Below, piece after piece: positions 13,250 through 24,323 of a stretch of DNA of 64,000 bases (position 1 is its first letter; every line of letters starts with the position of its first letter). Made by a program: the position numbers and the translations under genes. This DNA comes from Sphaerulina vaccinii (Eukaryota > Ascomycota > Dothideomycetes > Mycosphaerellales > Mycosphaerellaceae), in NCBI GenBank assembly GCA_022570795.1, contig JAKUDP010000010.1, positions 1,116,001 to 1,180,000 of the forward strand, read 5' to 3'. Below the pieces are notes generated by a model, which did not search any database, had not been told where the DNA came from, and saw only the letters and a list, made by a program, of their open reading frames with translations.

Positions 13250-15444
13250 TATTTAAAGAATATAGTATAGTAATAGCCCTTTAATATAATATAGTAGAAG
13301 AGAAATAGATAAGAAAGTTATAACAAATCTATAACTTTTTATAAATAAGTCCGATTCTTTAGTATAATAGAATAATAAGTAAACCTTAACCTATACTAAA
13401 AGAGATAAGTCAAATATAGAAGCCTTTACTAGCAATTCTATTATAATAACTTATACTAGATATATATATTTTCTAAAAGAAATATAAACTTTTAGCCTAG
13501 CTCTCTAGGTAAAGATATAAGTTTATAGCTAATCTAATAGTATAGAAATAGAAGCAAACTACTACCTATTCTAGATAAACTATAAGAACTCTATTCTAAG
13601 CTAAGGCTTACTAATAAAGAAAATATTAATAAGTCTTATTATAATAAAAAGAATTACTCTCCTAAAATCAAATTCGAAAAGAAAGAATAAAACTAGTCTA
13701 TAGAAGGAAGTTCTAAGAAGAAGTAACTCTCTAAATATAATAAAAATAATATAAATAATAAAAATAAAAGTTCTAAAGAATTAGATATAGATATTAAGAT
13801 TATAACTTTTACTATAGATATACTAAGTTAAATTAAATAAATTATTCTAAACCTAGTATAGAATTATAAGTATATCTTTCTAAAAGTTAAAGGAAGGAGA
13901 TACCTCTATCTATCTAAGCTAGACGCTATACTTAATAGAATAAGATATATATTCTAGAATTACTAATATATTAAAGTTAACTATAGGTTCGATACTTTTA
14001 TATAAGAAAGAGTTCTAATTAGAAGTATATATACTCTATTCGGGTATATTACTCTAAATAGGGAAATTGTTATAAACTAGATATATAAAGCTATTAAGGA
14101 ACTCTAGAGAAAGTATACTCTTACCTAGTAATATTAATCTAAGACTACCTATAATAAGATATAGGTAGAAAGGAATCTATATTAGATAATTAAAGAAATA
14201 GAATAATAGATCTATAAGTAGCTTACTAAAGAAGCTACTATTACTCTATTAGAAAAAGAATTAACTTCTAGAAAATAAGTATCTCTAGAGAGTTCTATAA
14301 TATAAATACTTAAGTATTAATAATAGTCTTCTATATAAAAATTATTATTAATAGTTATAAGCTACTAGCTATAATAGACTCTAGAGCAAGTAGGAACTTT
14401 GCCTCTAAGTTATTTATAAAATATTATAGACTTGCAACCTAGTATAAGAAAGAAGAGTATAAATTAATTATAGTAGATAGATTATCCTTACCTAGTATAG
14501 AGCGAGAGATAATACTACTACTACTTACTATCTAATAGTACTATAAGATAATTATTCTAGATATTACTAATATAGCTAGTTATAATATTGTTCTAGGTAT
14601 ACCTTAGTTAAGAAAGTATAATCTAGTAATCGACTAGAGAAAAGGAGTACTTATATTTAAGGAATGCGATTATATTATTAATATTTAGCCTATATAGTAG
14701 TAGTATTTACTAGTAGATAAGGCTAAATAGTTTAACTAGACCGAACTTATACTACTATAAGCTATAGAAGTAGACTTACTCTAAATAGATACTTTAATAA
14801 TAGTAGAGGGTTATAAAGTTATAGGTACTAATAGAAGTAATACTCTATTAAAGAATACTACCTCGGAACTAGATATCTCTAAGAAGTATTAAAAGTAGTC
14901 AAAACTCTTTAAAAAGGTCGAGGAACTAGAAGCCCTACCTAAATACTAGAAATAGAACTATAGGATTATACTAATACCTAATAGAGAGCCTCTATTTAAA
15001 CTATTATAAAAGAAATCTAAAAAAGAGCTCTAGGAAGAAGATAAATAGTTAAAGAAGATACTTACAAAATAATAGATTTATAAGTTACAATCTAGTACTA
15101 GAGCCCTAACTATATTTATTCTAAAATCTAATAGGAAGTTATAACTAGTAGTCGATTATCGAAAACTAAATAAGATTACTATTAAGAACTAATACTTATT
15201 ACCTAATATTAAAAAACTATAGAATAGACTTATAGAATCTAAGTAGTATATAAAAATCGATCTACAAAACGTATTCTATACTATCTATATAGTAGAAGGC
15301 AAGGAATAGAAAATAGCATTCCGAATATACTATAGACTTTATAACTTTAGAGTTATACCTATAGAACTAACTAATATACTAGCCTCCTACTAGGAAATAG
15401 TAAATAATATTCTTAGAGACCTACTTAATATATATATTATTATA

Positions 15445-15471
15445 TATATAGACGATATTCTCGTCTATACT
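15445..15471 (+). other. Gypsy reverse-transcriptase active site (YIDDILVYT), intact Asp pair
   Basis: TAT ATA GAC GAT keeps both catalytic aspartates, although the surrounding gene is full of stops. The codon pair GAC-GAT contains CpG rather than TpG, so it offered no RIP target. The preceding Val probably became Ile. Confidence 0.85.
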
Positions 15472-17522
15472 AAGAGGCCTCTATAGGAATATATTAAATA
15501 AGTCTAGAATATTTTCTAATAACTTATAAATATAGAATTCTATACTACTTTAGAAAAGTATAAGTTCTATAGAAAAGAAGTTAAGTTCTTAGAATTTATT
15601 CTAAACCTCTAAGAAATTAAAATCGATCTAGCAAAGATAGAGTCGATATAAACTTAGCTAGTACCTAGAATAGTTAAGGAAGTATAATTATTCCTCGGAC
15701 TAGCTAATTATAACTAGAAGTTTATTAAGAACTACTTAAGGCTTTCTATACTATTAAACAAGCTTATATAGAAGGATAGAAAGTAGAGCTAGAGTATAGA
15801 ATAAGTAAAAGCCTTTAAAGTACTTAAGATATTATACTACTAAGTACTAGTACTATAATTATTCGATAGGAAATACAAAGTTAAACTAGAGACTAATATA
15901 TCGGATATAGCTATAGAAGTATACCTTATATAAAAGTATAATAGGAAGAGATACCTAGTAGCCTACTACTCGAGGAAATTAACTCCTATAGAATAGAACT
16001 ATAATATCTATAATAAGAAGTTACTTATAATTATTACTACTATATAGTACTAGTAAGTATATATAGAAGGAGCCTCTAAGCTTATAATTCTTTCTAATTA
16101 TAAGAATCTAACTTACTTTACTATAATAAAAGTACTAATATAATAATAGGCCTACTAGTTAGAACTACTTAGTTAGTATAAGTTCGAAATCTACTATATA
16201 CTAGAAAAGAATAATAGTCGAGCTAATATACTAAGCCGCTAAAGTAACTATATAGAAGGAAAAGAACTAGTATACTAGAAAGTACTTAGAGCTAATCTAG
16301 ATAGAAGCCTAAGCTCGAACTTAATAGAGTTCAACTATATTATATAAGTTTTTTAGAATATAGAAGAATAGTTCTCTATACTATAAGGGAAGTATTAGGT
16401 ACTAAAGGACCGAGAGAATAAGTATATATAATACTACTATAATAATCTATAATATAGATACTCTAGAACTATAAAGACTATAGAGTTAATTTAGAAAAGC
16501 TTTAGCTTTCTATATATATATAAATATATATTATAATATATTAAACGCTACAAGCCCTACTAATAGAATAAGGTAGATCGATATATAAAATATAAATATA
16601 TCTAATTCTATACTCCTCTATATTAACTATAGAACGAGGTTATAATAAACTTTATTATAAAGTTACTTTTATTATAGGACCGGATTATAGGAATTAGCTA
16701 TAATATAATACTAGTTATAGTCGATAGGCTTACTAAATATATATATTTTATTACTACTAGTAAAATATATACTATAGAGTAGCTTAGATACCTTATTATA
16801 GATAGACTTATAAAATATTATAAATTCTCTAAAGTATTTATTATAGATAGAGACAAGCTCTTTACCTCTAACTACTAGAAGACCTTAGTCGGCATACTCG
16901 GAATTAAATATAAGCTATTAATAGTATATTATCCCTAGATAGATAGATAAACTAAAAGAATAAATCAAATACTAGAATAGTACCTATAATACTATATTAA
17001 TTATATAAGATAACTAGTTAGCGCTACTACTAATAGTATAGCTCGCACTAAATAACTAGCAATTAGAGATAATAAAAGCTATACTATTCTTCTCGAACTA
17101 TAAATAAAACCTAAATTTCTTTAAAGAACTTTTATTTTACTTATAGGTAGAATATACTATAATTGCAAGTAAAGATCTAAAGAACCTTTATAAGGAACTA
17201 GAAGGACAAATTACAAACTCGCAACTAATAATAGCTAGGCTATATAATATTAAGCAAAAAATAGTACCTTAGCTAAAAAAGAGGGATAAGGTCTATTTTT
17301 TTATAAAAAAAAATTAAAATAAGAAGAAAGATAAAGAAACTAGATTAAGTTAAAGTCGGACTATTTTTAATTAATAAACTATAAGAACTAGTTAACTACT
17401 AACTTAAGCTACTAAAAGATATAAAGATCTACCTAGTATTTTATATATTATTACTAGAACCTATAGATACTAAAATACTTTACTAAGAGATATTCTACTT
17501 CTAATCTAAAAAAGAGAATATA

Positions 17523-17640
17523 TTCGAAGTAGAAAAGATTCTAGAACAAAAGGGTTAGAACTACTTAATTAAATAGAAAGGGTATAACAAATTAGAAAAT
17601 ACCTAGAAACTAAAGTCTAACCTTATAAACTACTACTAGC
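17523..17640 (+). other. Chromodomain relic at the end of gypsy pol
   Basis: Reading through stops gives FEVEKILEQK, NYLIK-KGY and NKLENT, then a KSNL block. This is the (Y/F)EVEKIL...YLVKWKGY...(N/E)xTWEPxxNL chromodomain pattern, with Trp codons turned to stops (TGG to TAG/TAA). Known chromoviruses use this domain to target heterochromatin. Confidence 0.75.
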
Positions 17641-18289
17641 TTCTAGTATAGTTTTACTAGAGTCTATAAGGAAAGAAGGTATTAGGCCTTCCTAGAAGGA
17701 GTCTAGAATACTATCGGCCGTACTCTAAGTCTAAGGCAATAGAGCAAGCGCTATAGTAGAAGAATCTAGATCTAATACTATAAACTCTCTCTAAACTTTC
17801 TTATTCTTATTAAGAAGAGTATAATCTTTAAAAGCACGACTCTTAGCTACCTTCTAGTCTACTATATCTAGTTGTTTGCGAAGATATATTTCCTTTATAT
17901 AAGCTGTCGCTAGCGCCTCCTTTGCTATATCGAGCTTTTTTAACAACTTTCTCTACTAAGCTAAGAGACGTTTCTACTCTCTCTTAGTAACCTTTATATT
18001 ATAGCCTTTTAGATTATACTACTAGCACTTAGTATACCGACCTAATAAGATATATACTTTATATATATAACCCTCTCTTTTATATATATTATATAAATAT
18101 ATTATTAATTTTTTTTTATAAAATATTTCTTTAGCCTTCTTATAATAATATAAAGTATATTTCGATTTTAATAATAGTATAGTAGTTTAGTAAAAGGGAA
18201 AAGAATAGGAAGGTATCTTTATAGATTCCCTATAATAAGAGCTAATATATTATAAGCTTCGGGACAAAGCTAGGCTAGATAGGGGATAG

Positions 18290-18648
18290 TATTATAGTTT
18301 CTACTAATAGGTAGGTCTGCTAGAACCGAGATACCTAAAGTAGGAAAACTAATTTTTCTAATTTCTCGACTTTTAAAAAATTAAAAAAAGTAGCCTAGAT
18401 CTCTCTAATCTCTCTACTTTTAAGAGATTAAAAAAAGTACTAAGATTAAAAGAAGAATCTCCTTTATATATATAGATAATAAGTATTATAATTATAGGTA
18501 GTTATTATATATAACTTACTATTCTATCTTACTAATTAGAATATAAGAATCTTTTTTACTTACTTTTTTATAGATATATTAATAAGCTCTAACTAGATTA
18601 AGCTTAGCCTCTACTTAGTAAGATTATTAGGTCCTCTATAACCTAATA
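18290..18648 (+). repeat. 3' LTR of the gypsy chromovirus
   Basis: Direct repeat of 11,972-12,330, preceded by the purine tract aggggatag. Differences between the two LTRs are mainly transitions, consistent with RIP acting after insertion. Confidence 0.85.
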
Positions 18649-19950
18649 GTATATTCTACTTCTACTATATATTAGCTACTACCTTCGGAATAGAAATAGA
18701 GTAATTTAATATTATTAATATATTTTTTAATACTTTACTACTTTATACTATATATATATAGGCGCCTAAGAGGTTTAGATAGAAGAGCAAAGTATTATAG
18801 CTATTATAAGTACTCTATAGCTTTAAAGAAGCCTCTATATTATAGTAGGCTAAGTTTACTATATTACTTTTAGAGTTTAGCTTATATCTAATACTAGACG
18901 TTCTATACCTATACTATAATAATAAGAGTATACTAGTCTTTTTCTATATAGATAATATTATTATAATCTACTATAAGAAGAACAAAGTATATATATAGGC
19001 CCTTAAATAATAGCTATTCGAATATTATAATATAACTTTATAAAGTAAAGTAAAGTAGTTTTTTAGTATTAAGATCTATAGAGATAGAGCTAAGAAGCTT
19101 ATATACCTCTTATAATAGAAGTATATTAAGTATATAGTATAAAGGTTTAGTATTATTCTAGGCGACAAACAGACTAATATACCTATACCTATAAATATAG
19201 ATTAGTCTATATCTAAGAGCTACTATACTAAGAAATAGCTAGTTCTTAACTACTAATAATACGTTAGTTCAATTAACTAGTATACTATTAAAACAAGGCT
19301 AGATATTATAAAAGTAGCCTCTATACTTAGTTATTACTTAGTTAATCTAATAAAAGTATACCTCTAAGCTATAAACTACTATATTTAATATCTTTTATAA
19401 ACTAAGCTATTATACTTAGTCTATAGTTACTTTAAGGCTTACTTACTATATATATATAGTAATAAGATACTTCTATTATAATAAGGTAGCTTTCTTAGTA
19501 CCTCCGATGCTAGCTTTATAGATTATAGTAACTTTAAGAGCTCTAAAAGCTATATATTTTTTATATTTAGTAGACTAATTTTATAGAAAGCTAGCAAGTA
19601 ATCGACTATTATAAAAAGTACTACTAAGGCCGAGCTTACTATACTATTATATACTAGAAGCGAGCTTATTTAGTAGTAATTACTATTTAAATAGCTATCT
19701 ATTATATTTAATAATATACTAACTCTCTACTATAACAACTAATAAACAATTCGATTAATAACTAAGGAAGGTATAGTTAATAGTAAGCTTTAATATATTA
19801 ATATATACTAATACTAGCTATAATAAGAAGTATAGAATAATAAGCTTAATATTAAATATATACTAATATAAAATATACCTATAGATAGCTTTACTAAACT
19901 ACTTACTATATAATAATAATAGTAGTTTATTATATAGCTAGGCCTTTAAC
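18649..19950 (+). mobile_element. Forward copia relic, 3' part (reverse transcriptase-RNase H)
   Basis: This continues the element cut at 11,971. Plus-strand reading gives TTFGIEIEQFNIIN (copia RT start), the active site FYIDN at about 18,942-18,956 (YVDD with Asp to Asn), then SIKIYRDRAKKLIYL and an RNase H tail with RSELI near 19,665. The right end is not clearly defined. I see no LTR pair for this element, and the AT-rich sequence to about 20,305 has no recognisable domain. Confidence 0.75.
18945..18956 (+). other. Mutated copia reverse-transcriptase active site (YIDN)
   Basis: TAT ATA GAT AAT in plus orientation. As in the reverse copia element, the second catalytic Asp codon has become Asn by TpG-to-TpA mutation. 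Confidence 0.7.
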
Positions 19951-20436
19951 TAATACTAATACCTAATATATAGAAAACAAGTAATACTTACTTACTAAGT
20001 ATATACTAAAACGAGTTAGAGAAACTCTTTTTAGTAGAAATTAATATAATAGTAGATAGCAAGGTAGCTACTAATAGTACCTAGATATAATAGTATATAT
20101 CTACTTTAGAAAAAAAGTTAATAGATAACTACTATATATAATACTATACTAGCTAAAGGGGTATATTGCGCAGATAGCTAAAAATACCGAATATAAGCTA
20201 AGAATATAAGAAACTAGCCCTCTAGGCTTATATAGAGATTTCTTAGATCTTAGCAAATAGTTTAGTATATAGAACATACTACAGATAGCTTAGAATAATT
20301 AGTTGTTGACTCCTACACGATCTGATCTATGTATTTCAATATTCATGAAATTGCCAAGCAATTACGTAACTAACTGCCTCGCATCACCTTGCTGCGGGGC
20401 CAAGAAGGGCATCGGCTCTCGCTCGGAGGGCGCAAT

Positions 20437-20907
20437 TCAATAGAACATTAATATGGACTTCACACGCGCGTGGCGAACCTGTAAATGCCGGAGACTTGAG
20501 AGCGCGCGCTCAACGGGCGGATGGTCTCTGGAGTGCAGTGCCGGGCGATGGCATACTCTTGACGCAACTCCCGGAAACTGATATGGACTGTGCCGAACAA
20601 CGGCAGACTCGATGCAGCTCCCAGAACATCGATTGGTCTCGTCGCATTGCAAATATGTCGCGTCAAGGCATGTACCTTTCAGGTCTAGGAGGACTGTCGC
20701 GAGAGCGAGTGTATCCGAGTCGATAGTGTCGAAATGTTCGCATGTGAAGATGCGGCCTTCTTGGTCAGAACGATAAGGTACTGCTGTGCCGACGAGTATC
20801 ATTCGTCGTCGAAGATGTGAGAATATGAGAACATGTTCGAGATACCCAGGAACACTCTCTACTGGACATGCTCGGTCTGCACATATTGTCTGTTTCCTGA
20901 TCTTCAT
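20437..20907 (-). CDS. Unrecognised ORF next to the AT-rich island
   Basis: A 156-residue open frame counted from the first ATG (MKIRKQTICA...). I do not recognise it. Its first 90 or so residues look protein-like (Cys near the start, a hydrophobic LIFSHL stretch), while the C-terminal part is Arg/His/Ser-rich and may be non-coding or intronic. The sequence near its start resembles the stretch at 20,997-21,115, so it may be part of a decayed tandem duplication. No splice model could be fixed. It could be a pseudogene or a chance ORF. Confidence 0.25.
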   Translation of the reverse strand: MKIRKQTICADRACPVESVPGYLEHVLIFSHLRRRMILVGTAVPYRSDQEGRIFTCEHFDTIDSDTLALATVLLDLKGTCLDATYLQCDETNRCSGSCIESAVVRHSPYQFPGVASRVCHRPALHSRDHPPVERALSSLRHLQVRHARVKSILMFY

Positions 20908-21012
20908 GAAGATCTGTAGTTCACCCACTCCACCGGTGTAGCAACTCTCGAGCTTATCCTTGTCTCGAAACCGCCACTGGCAGGATCACAAAGACCATGT
21001 TCGTGGGGAGCA

Positions 21013-21222
21013 TCAAAGACACTTCAATTGTGCAGAAACGTGCTCATGAGGACATGAGCGGGTGCAGACATGCTTGTTGGACTTGAAGAATGTGAAGATC
21101 TGTGGTTCTCTCAGCGCATCACAATGGCCTTCGACAAATCCCAGGCCGTCCTGCCCAGGCACATGCAAGTCAGAAACAAGCTTACTGATCCAGATTCTGG
21201 AGTGCGGAGATGTGTGGTCCAT
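21013..21222 (-). CDS. Short unrecognised ORF
   Basis: A 69-residue open frame with a true ATG. Its QIFTFFKSNKHVCTRSCP segment resembles QIFMKIRKQTICADRACP in the neighbouring ORF (shared QIF, lysines and a C-X3/4-CP pattern), which suggests two diverged copies of one exon. It has no known domain. It may be an exon of a larger lost gene. Confidence 0.2.
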   Translation of the reverse strand: MDHTSPHSRIWISKLVSDLHVPGQDGLGFVEGHCDALREPQIFTFFKSNKHVCTRSCPHEHVSAQLKCL

Positions 21223-21544
21223 TCCATCGTGATGATCGTAGTTAGAATCGCGAGGGCGACTTGAAGAAGAAACGATGGTATCTTAATAAGTCTGAAGATA
21301 TGACAAATACAGCTTCATGTTAATCATCGCTCGCTAGCAATCCGCTACACACCGTAGTGCGAACAAGAAAGAATCCTCCTTCCACTGAACGCCACGAATG
21401 CTCGAAACACCCCAGACCGAAACCCAGGCCAATGATGGCCAATACGAGATCCCGTTTCCACCAACGCCTCGCCCAGAAAGTGCCATCTTTTGTACTGCAC
21501 ATGCACATCAACCACATTAAACATCATTCATGCTGCCAGTCAAA

Positions 21545-23670
21545 TCATGAAGCCTTGTGCGCTCTCACAGTTCCAACACTGCCCACGCGTCCACTTGTCT
21601 TACGCACGCTCGTCTTCCCTTCAGTGCTGCGCCTGATAGGAGAAGAACGTTTCCCAACACTGAGAGTGCCAACTCCGCTACCACTCTTCGCAGAAGGAGT
21701 CTTTGGTGGCTTGCTCGGGCTCGTGATACCTGCAAGTTCATCACCAGACTGAGGACGATTCTCGCCATCGCTGGTATCTGAAGGAGCTTCCCACTTTGTC
21801 GTGGTAGTTGTGGTAGTTGTGCACGAGACTGCTCTTCGCTTGGCACCGCTGCGACTAACAGGTGATTGACTAGCTTTGCGAGATAGCATTCTCAGCGCGT
21901 ACTCTTCTTCTGACTCATTGGGACCTTGCGAAGCTCGCGTCCGTGTGGTGCTGACGGTCTCTGCGTCTGCTTTGAGGGCGAAAGGCTGGTTTTCGGTCAT
22001 GACTCTACGACCACCGTAGACCTTGTTCGTCTTTCGTGGCTGGCCTGGTGTAGGTGCTGGCAGATTCTCATCTGCAACTCCTACGCTGCTCTTCATATGG
22101 TCGGTATATGCTGATGCTGGGGCGCCTTCATTATTCGTGATCTCACCCAAGGCTCGGCGGGGACTGGTCTGCTGGCGCTCGGCATTTGGAGGTGTGAAGG
22201 TCTGGCCATTGCTCGCAAGTCTTCGGCTGTTGGATTGCTGGAGTCGTGTGGGCGTCGCTGGCTGCATTGATGCCATGATCTTCTCGCGCATCGTATCTTC
22301 GAACCACCATTCTCGGAAAGTGCCCTGATTCAAGTGCAGCCAGTGTTGCTGTGGACCAACGACCATGCCGGGACGCATGAATCGCATGAATGCAATGACT
22401 TCGTTCGCGGTGAAGCCATAGCGGTAAATCAGGTAGGCTCCGATCAAGCAGCCAGTGCGGCCGAGTCCAGCTTTGCAATGGACTGCAATGCCCTTGCCCT
22501 TTTCGTTGATCATTTGGTGTGCCAGGTTGATGAACTTCTTCACGAGGTTCAGTGGTGGGCAGGTTCCATCATCGAAGATCATATCCAAGTGCTTGATTCC
22601 TAGCGCAGTGAAATAGCTGGGCGAGTAGAGCTCAGAGTTTAGGCGCACGACAAGTCCAATGCCGCGCTCCGCGAAGTGTGTAAGCACATTCTTGAATGGC
22701 GTTGGCAGAGAAGTGTCGCGCTTCACTGCGTTTATCGTTCGTGGTAGCTGATTGTACAGCGGTTCCGTGGGCTGGATGATGTGCGTTGGCTGGTGTTGTG
22801 GTGATGCAAATGCCAGGAAGTCAGGCGACACCCAGTTGAAGTCACCCATGTCCACTCGTTCGTACTTCTCGTACTCTTCCAGGCTGAACTCCTTCAAGCC
22901 GACCAATCCTTCTTCTTTCGCCTTCCACACTCCGTAGACAATATCCTGAATCGTGAGAGAGTAGTCGGCTTGGCTGTAGCCAGCATCTCGGAAAGGCATG
23001 CACGGCGGGTCCATCTGCGCAATAGGTGCGAGCGCAAGGTGAGGCGGCCAATTCTGGATCAGAACCATATATGTGGCGAGAATGCATGCTGCATTTGCTC
23101 GACCTGTACACCGTTAGCAAGACATCTTCCAATCTGTGCGCCAGATGGACAACGCACTTCTCGAATCAGCATGACTCCAGAACACGACTGCGCGGTTCTC
23201 GTTGTCCGGGTGTCCAAGGACTTCGTGAAGCTGGACGGCGAAACGGTACAGATGGCCGATGTGCAGTGGTCCAAAGTCGGCGTGGAACGCATTGTAGAGC
23301 AAGCTGCGGTCGATAGAGAAGTAGAATGGCGGATGCTGGGGAGATGTTGCTGGTGCGGACTGGGGACCGGCCTGTGCTCGTGACGACCTGGATTTGTTTG
23401 GCGAGCGGCTCTGCTTGGCGGGATATGGGAATGGCGTGCTCTCGTCTGGTGTATGCGTGTATGATGCCAGATAGAGGCGGTCTTTGGCACGAGAGTGTCA
23501 GTGTTAAATCTTGAAGTATATGGATGTGGCGAACATCCAATATCGATATCCGATAACAACAGACGCATCATTATAAACAAAGCCGACAATATCAACATAC
23601 CTTGGATATACTCTATGACTTGCCCGAATGATGTTGTCTCTTGGACACTCTGGCGCGCTGAATGAGGCAT
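21545..23670 (-). CDS. cdc14: Cdc14-type dual-specificity protein phosphatase
   Basis: Three exons, 23601-23670, 23158-23481 and 21545-23103, join in frame to about 650 residues. Introns of 119 and 54 nt have GT..AG ends and a CTAAC/CTGAC branch. Cdc14 removes CDK phosphates (pSer-Pro) at mitotic exit and acts in nucleolus, spindle and septation site. The N-terminal Cdc14 domain reads QVIEYIQDRLYLASY, FYFSIDRSLLYNAFHADFGP and RANAACILATYMVL. The catalytic P-loop HCKAGLGRTG (C about 341, R about 347) and YLIYRYGFTANEVIAFMR follow, with the WxxxxF-type end REWWFEDTM. The C-terminal 260 residues are disordered, Ser/Thr/Arg-rich and carry many S/T-P sites, as usual in fungi. It is divergent from the SET gene. 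Identification is firm. Confidence 0.95.
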
Positions 23671-24323
23671 TGTACTGTACTCTCAAGTGTCGCGTGTGTT
23701 GACAATGGTCTCTCTGTCTGGGAATATGTGTAGCAATAGTATGCAGATGCAGTCCAGTGGCCAGTAATAGTGGTTGGTCCGTCTCCCAGCAAGCAAGCAA
23801 AGCAGAGCAAAGGCTGTTATCGTGTCCGGCGCATGGGGAAGAGAAGAGGTCGAGGAGTCTGTTGTGTGTTGATGTGATGCCTGCTTGTGAGAGAATGGGC
23901 AATGGGTTATGTGGAATGGTTGTCGTTGTTGTGGATGTCCGAGCGTTCATGTTTTGCTTTGATCTGCAAGCTCGCATGGCAACCGCCCTATCCTTGTCAC
24001 CAACTGAACGCATGAGCACGTGCACATGAAACCATCACCTACACCTCCATCTTGCTCTCTCTACTACTCTCCATCTTACGATCACTTGCTATCAATGACT
24101 TTCCATCAACACTCCCATCAGGACTCCCATCACAAGACCAGGCAAACTCCTTGGACGAAGCGAGAACATCTCCCACCCCTGTTCGTCGAAACTGCAAGTC
24201 TACGGCAACCACCGTTAGTTTCTCTCATTTCGTGGTGAAGACGGCAGGGGTCGAGTCGACTCGCCTCGCACTGCAGCTGTCACAGCATTTCTCACGCGAC
24301 AACAACAAGACCTGTTGTGCAAG
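23671..24323. promoter_or_regulatory. Divergent intergenic promoter region, cdc14 / SET gene
   Basis: 653 bp between two divergently transcribed genes. No convincing RNA gene or long conserved ORF was found, and I could not assign specific operator sites. Confidence 0.4.

Larger units (their letters stand above)
11972..18648 (+). mobile_element. Complete Ty3/gypsy chromovirus with LTRs (dead)
   Basis: LTRs at 11,972-12,330 and 18,290-18,648 flank, in order: gag (from about 12,400) with a zinc-knuckle relic at 13,208-13,249; a protease region (about 14,330-14,600); reverse transcriptase with YIDDILVYT at 15,445-15,471; RNase H (about 15,870-16,250); integrase (about 16,700-17,050, with VDRLTKY and IIDRDKLFTS); and a C-terminal chromodomain (17,523-17,640). 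The last feature places it among chromoviruses. Its insertion splits a copia element. Sequences next to the LTRs are atata on the left and gtata on the right, a possible target duplication altered by RIP. About 600 bp between the chromodomain and the 3' LTR has no assigned function. Confidence 0.88.
1..20305. repeat. AT-rich, RIP-mutated retrotransposon island
   Basis: The whole stretch is AT-rich, carries stop codons in every frame and has no open frame of note. TpG and CpA are almost absent while TpA is everywhere, which is the footprint of repeat-induced point mutation (C-to-T at CpA). CpG dinucleotides survive. Reading through the stops recovers gag, protease, integrase, reverse transcriptase, RNase H and chromodomain sequence of LTR retrotransposons, so this is a nested graveyard of Ty3/gypsy and Ty1/copia elements. 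Composition switches to ordinary gene-rich DNA within a few tens of bases near 20,305. The left end lies outside the window. Confidence 0.95.

Noticed and set aside
1..20305. CRISPR-like or centromeric satellite interpretation of the repetitive AT-rich DNA
   Set aside because: The repeats are LTR pairs with gag/pol relics between them; no short regular repeat-spacer or satellite array is present.
20496..20726. Plus-strand ORF of 76 codons
   Set aside because: It overlaps the longer minus-strand frame, shows no domain and is most likely an antisense shadow.
22143..22478. ORFs on both strands inside the cdc14 last exon
   Set aside because: They are alternative-frame shadows of a clear phosphatase gene.
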